NCBI GenBank assembly: GCA_946482285.1
Contig: CAMLQK010000001.1
Coordinates: forward strand, 186,001-250,000
Source of the DNA: an uncultured Candidatus Saccharibacteria bacterium
GTDB lineage: Bacteria; Patescibacteria; Saccharimonadia; Saccharimonadales; UBA4665
DNA: 64,000 nucleotides
Direction: 5' to 3'
The notes under the pieces are model-generated. The model was not told where the DNA came from, made no database searches, and saw only the letters and a list, made by a program, of their open reading frames with translations. The translations under genes were made by a program, and so were the position numbers. Below, in pieces: positions 59,419-64,000 of the stretch (its first letter is position 1; the number at the start of each line of letters is the position of its first letter).

Positions 59419-59514
59419 ATGACGGTGAAGACAAAAAGTGGTTTGTCGTTTGAATTCTCGCCAACCAGCGATGAAGGAATTCTTAAGATAGACTCACTAT
59501 TAGGCAAATCTTAA
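59419..59514 (+). CDS. Very small protein (31 residues)
   Basis: ATG 59419 follows AGGGGG by about 10 nt and opens MTVKTKSGLSFEFSPTSDEG ... LLGKS, then TAA. It has the perfect TTGACA-17-TATAAT promoter, an A/C-rich leader in which GGTGTTAGT can pair with ACTAAC...ACACC, and a strong terminator 32 nt downstream. So the whole transcript is about 230 nt. It shares the plan and the M-x-V-K-x-K start of the 30-residue gene at 32385. Strong promotion implies high abundance. Peptide or regulatory RNA are both possible. Confidence 0.6.
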   Translation: MTVKTKSGLSFEFSPTSDEGILKIDSLLGKS

Positions 59515-59545
59515 GCTCATAACTTATTACGCTATGTAATACCAT

Positions 59546-59577
59546 GGCCTGCGGGGCAATCTCCGCAGGCTTTTTTA
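59546..59577 (+). terminator. Intrinsic terminator
   Basis: GCCTGCGG / CCGCAGGC stem (59547-59554/59563-59570), 8-nt loop, six T. Confidence 0.9.
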
Positions 59578-59618
59578 TATGCCTAGAGAAACGTGCTATT
59601 ATCTGCTACCGTAAAGGG

Positions 59619-60947
59619 ATGCTACAACCTATGTTACAGAAAATAAAAGACAGCAGCTTTTTACGCCATAATGCAATCTTGTTGGCAGGATCGGTGCTCG
59701 TAGGTATTTTAAACTACGCCTATTATCCAATTTTAGGCCGGATGCTGGACGTTGAGGCGTATGGCGAGGTCCAAGCTCTGGTGTCGCTCTTTTTGCAACT
59801 GACGATCTTTTTGACTGTACTCGGCCAGGTAACTGTGAACGTAGTCGCCAATTACGATGACGAGCAGGAGCGCCAAAAGGTAACCTTCGAACTGGAAAAG
59901 GTCGCGCTGTTCATGAGCTTGGCTATGTTTGTGTTAGTTGCTGCATTTGGGTGGAAGCTCAAAGCATTTTTTAACTTTGAATCAGTTTGGCCGTTTATGG
60001 TAGTAATGGTTGCCTTAGTGGCAGCCGTGCCGCTCAATTTTAGGATTGCGTTTTTGCGTGGACATAAAAAATTTTCCGAAACTTCTATTGCAAACTTAAT
60101 TGGTGCTGCTGGCAAGATTGCATTGTCCGCGTTGTTGGTATGGGCAGGCTGGAATACGGTCGGCGCAATTTTTGGTGTGGTGCTGGCACAAGTCATTGCG
60201 TTTGGCTACGCAATTTATGCAGCTCGCAAGGCAGGTTTCTTTGTGCCGCCAGAGGGCAAGAGGTTTAGCATCCCAGACTTTACGCTTTTAAAACCTGAGC
60301 TAAAGTATGGAATACTTGTGTTGGTCGGATCGCTTACTGTGACAGTGCTGTCTAGTGTTGACATTTTTATTGTCAAACACTATTTTGACGCTGAAACAGC
60401 AGGGCAATATGCTGGTGTTTCAACCGTTGCCCGTATGATATATTTCCTGACAGCATCGGTAGCCCAAGTATTGCTGCCATCGGTTAAAATTAACCAGACA
60501 CCCAAGCAAAACCGTCAGTTTCTTATCAAATCATTGGCATTAGTTTGTGTTTTGGGCGGCGGTGCTCTTGCCGTGTTTACTGTGTTTGCCGATCAGATCA
60601 TCACAATGCTAATGGGCAACGAGTATACACGTTATGCACACTTGCTGGGCACGCTTAGTTTGTGCATGTTTATTATCTCAATATTAAATCTTTTAATATC
60701 TTATTACATTGCTTTGCGCAGATACCAAATTGGTGCTATTGTCGTTTTAGGCGCTGTGATCGCAGGATTATTGTTGATGTCTCATCACGGGACTCTGGAA
60801 TCTGTCGTGAATAGTCTGCTATACGGCAGTACGAGTATGCTCGGCATGCTGGTACTGTGGTTCGTTACGAGAAAGACACTAAGGAAGATGCAAGACAATG
60901 ATGGGCAATCGACACACCAACCGAAGGACCGAGAAGACACGCAATGA
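59619..60947 (+). CDS. Wzx-like polysaccharide/lipid-linked oligosaccharide flippase
   Basis: 442 residues from ATG 59619 with about 12-14 hydrophobic helices and the polysaccharide-synthase (MATE/MOP superfamily) pattern: HNAILLAGSVLVGILNYAYY at helix 1, RMLDVEAYGEVQALVS after it, and YFDAETAGQYAGVSTVARM mid-protein. It should flip undecaprenyl-linked glycan units outward. The frame extends upstream to 59544, but that overlaps the terminator of the previous unit, so 59619 (or ATG 59631) is the start. First gene of the second glycan operon. Confidence 0.85.
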   Translation: MLQPMLQKIKDSSFLRHNAILLAGSVLVGILNYAYYPILGRMLDVEAYGEVQALVSLFLQLTIFLTVLGQVTVNVVANYDDEQERQKVTFELEKVALFMSLAMFVLVAAFGWKLKAFFNFESVWPFMVVMVALVAAVPLNFRIAFLRGHKKFSETSIANLIGAAGKIALSALLVWAGWNTVGAIFGVVLAQVIAFGYAIYAARKAGFFVPPEGKRFSIPDFTLLKPELKYGILVLVGSLTVTVLSSVDIFIVKHYFDAETAGQYAGVSTVARMIYFLTASVAQVLLPSVKINQTPKQNRQFLIKSLALVCVLGGGALAVFTVFADQIITMLMGNEYTRYAHLLGTLSLCMFIISILNLLISYYIALRRYQIGAIVVLGAVIAGLLLMSHHGTLESVVNSLLYGSTSMLGMLVLWFVTRKTLRKMQDNDGQSTHQPKDREDTQ

Positions 60948-61932
60948 AGTTAACGACAAATTAATCTCTGTCGTTATCCCAATTTACAACGAGGCGCTTA
61001 ACGTTCCTATTTTGATAGCAGAGATTGCCAAACAGGCTGATGTCTTAGCATACGCTTTTGAATTTATACTCGTTGACGATGGGAGCAGTGATGAGTCGGT
61101 GGCTGTAATACGTGAACTTATTTCTTCCGAGCCGCGCATCCGTCTGATAGAACTTGCGCGGAACTTTGGCAAGGAGCCGGCCGTTGCGGCTGGCATTCAT
61201 GCGTCCCATGGCGACGCTGTAATTATTATGGATGCTGACTTGCAGCATCCTCCACAGTTAATCCCAGAATTTATTGCGAAATGGGAGCGCGGCGGCGATG
61301 TTATTATCGGTGTCCGTAAGTACAGTAAAAAAGAAAGCTGGTTCAAGAAAACGGCATCAGCTTGGTTTTATCGTATTATGCAGCGGATAGCCCACACGCA
61401 AATTACACCGCATGCAACTGATTTTCGATTACTGGACCGATATGTGGTAGATGAGTTTAACCGATTGTCTGAGCATAACCGGATTAACCGCGGACTTATT
61501 GACTGGTTAGGTTTTCATCGTGATTATGTGCACTTTGTGGCGCCTACCCGTTTGCACGGCGAGGCTTCGTATACGTTTAGTAAGTTGGTAGCTCTGGCAA
61601 TTAACAGTTTTACGGCATATAGCATGCTGCCATTGCGGCTAGCAGGCTATATGGGTGTGGCTATTCTGGTTGTTTCTGCTCCGGCAATCGTTTTTATTAT
61701 AATTGAAAAGCATATTCTGAACGATCCCTTGCAGTTGCATATCACTGGTGCGGCTACTTTAGCGGTGATCCTGCTTTTTTTGGTGGGTGTTATATTGGCA
61801 TGCCTTGGCCTGGTGGCGCTGTACATTGCGCATATCCACGCCGAAGTAATTAACCGGCCACTGTATATTTCGCGGCGGGAGTACTCAGCCAAAGACCAGC
61901 CAGAACCTTTATTCGAGGGGAGTGAATCGTAA
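60898..61932 (+). CDS. GT2 glycosyltransferase with C-terminal membrane helices (GtrB/DPM-like)
   Basis: 344 residues. GT-A domain: ISVVIPIYNEALNVPILI, FILVDDGSSDESV, RNFGKEPAVAAGIHAS, IIMDADLQHPPQL (DxD), and a YSKKESWFKK loop; then two C-terminal transmembrane helices (about 240-310), the GtrB architecture that makes polyprenyl-phosphate-glucose or -mannose. The start at ATG 60898/60901 overlaps wzx by about 50 nt; an ATG at the wzx stop is in another frame and closes at once. Confidence 0.85.
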   Translation: MMGNRHTNRRTEKTRNEVNDKLISVVIPIYNEALNVPILIAEIAKQADVLAYAFEFILVDDGSSDESVAVIRELISSEPRIRLIELARNFGKEPAVAAGIHASHGDAVIIMDADLQHPPQLIPEFIAKWERGGDVIIGVRKYSKKESWFKKTASAWFYRIMQRIAHTQITPHATDFRLLDRYVVDEFNRLSEHNRINRGLIDWLGFHRDYVHFVAPTRLHGEASYTFSKLVALAINSFTAYSMLPLRLAGYMGVAILVVSAPAIVFIIIEKHILNDPLQLHITGAATLAVILLFLVGVILACLGLVALYIAHIHAEVINRPLYISRREYSAKDQPEPLFEGSES

Positions 61933-61934
61933 GT

Positions 61935-63050
61935 ATGAAGTTTTTGTGGCTGTCCTGGAAGGATATATCACATCCTTTGGCTGGTGGTGCCGAAGTAGTG
62001 CTGCACGAACTCTCCAAACGCATGGTCCAGGAGGGCCATGAGGTGACTATCCTTACTGCCCGTTACAAGGGGTCAAAAATGTTTGATACCATAGACGGCA
62101 TTGACATAATACGCGTGGGCAGCAACCGGTACATCCATTCATTTGCCGCTTTGTGGTACTACATTCGTAATTTGCGCAATAAATATGACGTGGTAATAGA
62201 AGCGGTCAACACGGCACCGTACTTTAGTTTTCTGGGCAAAGACTCGGCTAAGCGGTTGCTATTTTACCATCAGCTAGCACGAGAGATTTGGTATTTAGAA
62301 GCGCCATTCCCTGTTAGTATGGTCGGTTACTATGTACTCGAACCAATTGCTACGTTCGTTTTAGGAAAGTCCAAAACTGATGCTATTACAATTTCGGAAA
62401 GTACAAAGCGGGATCTGATGCGCTTTGGTTTTAGTGAGCAGCGTATCCATATTATTTCCGAAGGGTCGGTTCTGGCGCCAGCAGCAGAGATTGACAGTAT
62501 TCAAAAATATAACGCTCCAACACTGCTCAGCTTAGGGGCTATGCGTGAAATGAAGCAGACGCTGGAACAGGTAAAAGCATTTGAGCAGGCCAAAGAACAG
62601 ATGCCCGAACTACGTATGAAAATTGCGGGTGACTATAGCAGCGACTATGGCAAGAAAGTACTTAGTTACATTGAAAAAAGCGCGTACCGTGATGACATAG
62701 AAGTGCTGGGGCGTATCACGCATAAACAAAAAATGGAACTGATGCAGCGCTGCCATGTCATTGGCGTGACATCTATTAAAGAAGGCTGGGGGCTAATCGT
62801 TACCGAGGCAAACAGTCAAGGGACGCCCGCAGTTGTTTACGATGTGGATGGTTTGCGCGACAGCGTACGTCACGGTAAGACAGGAATTGTCACAAGTCCT
62901 GATCCTCAGGCTCTGGCCGATGGTATAGTGTCGTTGGTGCGTGACCAAAAACAGTATAATAAGATGCGACATGCCGGTTGGCAATGGAGTAAAGCAATTA
63001 CATTTGAGCAAAGTCTATCCGACTTAAACCGCGTCCTGGAGGAAATATGA
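61935..63050 (+). CDS. GT4 glycosyltransferase
   Basis: 371 residues. N-terminus FLWLSWKDISHPLAGGAEVV with the Gly-rich acceptor loop, LSLGAMREMKQTLEQVKAFE opening the donor domain, and the E-x7-E-like SIKEGWGLIVTEANSQGTP. A processive-looking operon place between two GT2 enzymes. The donor and acceptor are not readable. GGGGAG lies about 12 nt upstream of ATG 61935; the GT2 stop is 2 nt before. Confidence 0.85.
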   Translation: MKFLWLSWKDISHPLAGGAEVVLHELSKRMVQEGHEVTILTARYKGSKMFDTIDGIDIIRVGSNRYIHSFAALWYYIRNLRNKYDVVIEAVNTAPYFSFLGKDSAKRLLFYHQLAREIWYLEAPFPVSMVGYYVLEPIATFVLGKSKTDAITISESTKRDLMRFGFSEQRIHIISEGSVLAPAAEIDSIQKYNAPTLLSLGAMREMKQTLEQVKAFEQAKEQMPELRMKIAGDYSSDYGKKVLSYIEKSAYRDDIEVLGRITHKQKMELMQRCHVIGVTSIKEGWGLIVTEANSQGTPAVVYDVDGLRDSVRHGKTGIVTSPDPQALADGIVSLVRDQKQYNKMRHAGWQWSKAITFEQSLSDLNRVLEEI

Positions 63051-63868
63051 AACAGCCATTAGTATCAGTCATTGTACCAACCAAAAACAGCTCCCGCTTG
63101 TTTCAGCCATGCTTGGACTCAATCCACCAACAAACCTATAAAAATATTGAGCTGATTGTCGTTGACAATAATTCAACAGATGACACCAAGGCAATTGCTA
63201 AGCGTTATACAAGTCATGTGTTCAATAAAGGCCCTGAGCGGTCGGCACAGGTGAATTATGGTGTCGAGCAAGCTAAAGGCGAATACATATATAAGGTTGA
63301 TTCAGACTTTGTGCTGGACCCCACTGTTATTGAAGAGTGTGTGGCAGAAATGGCCAAAGGTTTTGATGCAGTAGTTGTACATAATTCACCGGATGTCCGT
63401 GTTAGCTGGATCGCCCGTATCCGCAAATTTGAAGTGGACATGTACAAGTATGATATCGTGCATTCATCTGCCCGGTTTGTAAAAAAAGACGTATATCAGG
63501 CAATTGGCGGGTTTAACTCCGAAGTTACAGCTGGTGAAGATTATGATTTTCAGAACAAACTTAACCGTGGTGGTTACAAGACAGGGTTTGTTGACGCCGA
63601 GGCGCTACACTTGGGTGAGCCAAAGAAGTTTTGGCCGCACATGCGGAAGTACTATGATTATGGCAAAGATTTTGTGCACTACAAGCAATATAACCAAGAA
63701 GAATCAAAAGACCAATTGAAGTTTGGGCGCTCGGTGTATGCAAAGCACTGGAAGCGTTTTGTAAAGCATCCGCTTAAGGCTGCGGGGTTTGGAATGTATA
63801 GCATTTTTAAGTTCGGAGCAGGCGGATTTGGGTACGCTACAGCAACTCTTGGCAAAAAAAGGAAATAA
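63047..63868 (+). CDS. GT2 glycosyltransferase
   Basis: 273 residues, GT-A fold: VSVIVPTKNSSRLFQPCLDS, IELIVVDNNSTDDTKAIA, YIYKVDSDFVLDPTV (DxD) and GGFNSEVTAGEDYDFQNKLN for the catalytic base region. No membrane helix. It likely adds one sugar to the lipid-linked glycan. ATGA overlap with the GT4 stop and GGAGG upstream show tight coupling. Confidence 0.85.
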   Translation: MKQPLVSVIVPTKNSSRLFQPCLDSIHQQTYKNIELIVVDNNSTDDTKAIAKRYTSHVFNKGPERSAQVNYGVEQAKGEYIYKVDSDFVLDPTVIEECVAEMAKGFDAVVVHNSPDVRVSWIARIRKFEVDMYKYDIVHSSARFVKKDVYQAIGGFNSEVTAGEDYDFQNKLNRGGYKTGFVDAEALHLGEPKKFWPHMRKYYDYGKDFVHYKQYNQEESKDQLKFGRSVYAKHWKRFVKHPLKAAGFGMYSIFKFGAGGFGYATATLGKKRK

Positions 63869-64000
63869 ATGAGAATTATCGACATTTTTAAAAAGCGCAA
63901 CTTAGACAGAAGTGTGCTAATCGGTTATTACGGCGGCGGCAATTACGGCGACGAGCTACTTATGGAAGTGTTAAGCAATTTGTTTGCCAAAGCGGGCGTT
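63869..64000 (+). CDS. Polysaccharide pyruvyl transferase (CsaB-like), N-terminal part, cut by the right edge
   Basis: Starts immediately after the GT2 stop (TAA-ATG). The 44 visible residues include VLIGYYGGGNYGDELLMEVL, the signature opening of the polysaccharide pyruvyl transferase family (CsaB, WcaK, AmsJ). Such enzymes add ketal pyruvate to sugars of secondary wall polymers; in S-layer bearing Gram-positives the pyruvylated polymer anchors SLH-domain proteins. Only the N-terminus is present, so the domain C-terminal content is unknown. Confidence 0.75.
   Translation, partial: MRIIDIFKKRNLDRSVLIGYYGGGNYGDELLMEVLSNLFAKAGV

Noticed and set aside
60942..60970. ATG at the wzx stop as start of the following GT2
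   Set aside because: That ATG is in a different frame and reaches TAA after six codons; the GT2 must start upstream at 60898 or 60901.
1..64000. CRISPR arrays, insertion sequences, prophage or integrase genes
   Set aside because: No regularly spaced direct repeats, transposase DDE/HUH motifs, integrase or capsid genes were recognised anywhere in the window.
1..64000. Alternative genetic code (TGA as Gly, as in Gracilibacteria)
   Set aside because: Many genes end cleanly at TGA where the family should end (for example mutY at 41317), and no conserved domain needs read-through.

Overview
The window looks like one contig of a Candidate Phyla Radiation bacterium, most probably a Candidatus Saccharibacteria (TM7) relative. 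TGA acts as a normal stop throughout (for example after mutY and after the 520-aa-class protein ending at 32239), which argues against the recoded Gracilibacteria/Absconditabacteria. Genes are short and tightly packed. AspRS is the archaeal-type, apparently non-discriminating form. There are many unrecognised single-pass or tail-anchored proteins, and nucleotide, amino-acid and respiratory biosynthesis genes are absent. Lineage is inferred from gene content, not from a marker-gene tree.

Layout. 1-11.1 kb: surface glycan genes, with an L-FucNAc-type nucleotide-sugar pair (fnlA, fnlB), a WbuB-like transferase, polytopic membrane proteins, a GT2/DUF2304 pair, then manC and two different phosphohexomutases meeting at a shared terminator. 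11.2-19.5 kb: a 2273-residue secreted WapA/RHS-like protein with three PA14-like modules and a C-terminal toxin-like tail, followed by AT-richer small genes and gene fragments that look like an immunity/toxin-tail array. 19.5-25 kb: 2H phosphoesterase, anchored envelope proteins, methyltransferase, NUDIX. 25-30.4 kb: glmS, a GT4, the initiating polyprenyl-phosphate glycosylphosphotransferase, GtrA and a LexA-like DNA-binding protein without protease domain. 30.5-32.5 kb: a compact cobalamin-type riboswitch ahead of an unrecognised protein, then a 30-codon gene with its own promoter and terminator. 32.5-46.8 kb: DsbA-like protein, CNNM/CBS protein, two paralogous unknowns, aspS, alkA, an odd mutY, tsaC, MazG-like, murC and several envelope proteins. 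46.8-54.7 kb: two ABC exporters, dihydrouridine synthase, MFS transporter, ftsB, and two CAT-anticodon tRNAs including the initiator. 54.8-57.7 kb: a three-gene flavin electron-transfer cassette (FMN-binding lipoprotein-like protein, ApbE, and an RnfD/NqrB-like membrane domain fused to a ferredoxin-reductase domain). 59.3-64 kb: a second 31-codon gene under a perfect consensus promoter, then a second polysaccharide operon (Wzx flippase, three glycosyltransferases, start of a pyruvyl transferase).

How it fits together. GlmS, ManC, the phosphohexomutases and FnlA/FnlB supply activated sugars; the glycosylphosphotransferase starts a lipid-linked chain, the GT2/GT4 enzymes extend it, and Wzx flips it. 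The RHS protein could act against neighbours or the host cell. The flavin cassette could carry electrons from cytosolic NAD(P)H to an extracellular flavin domain in an organism where no respiratory chain is visible here.

Gene expression shows two modes. Many transcription-unit starts have a TATAAT-like box ending 6-8 nt before ATG and no Shine-Dalgarno, so the mRNA would be leaderless. Others have a leader with a clear Shine-Dalgarno. Annotation is by reading motifs and translations; no database search was run.
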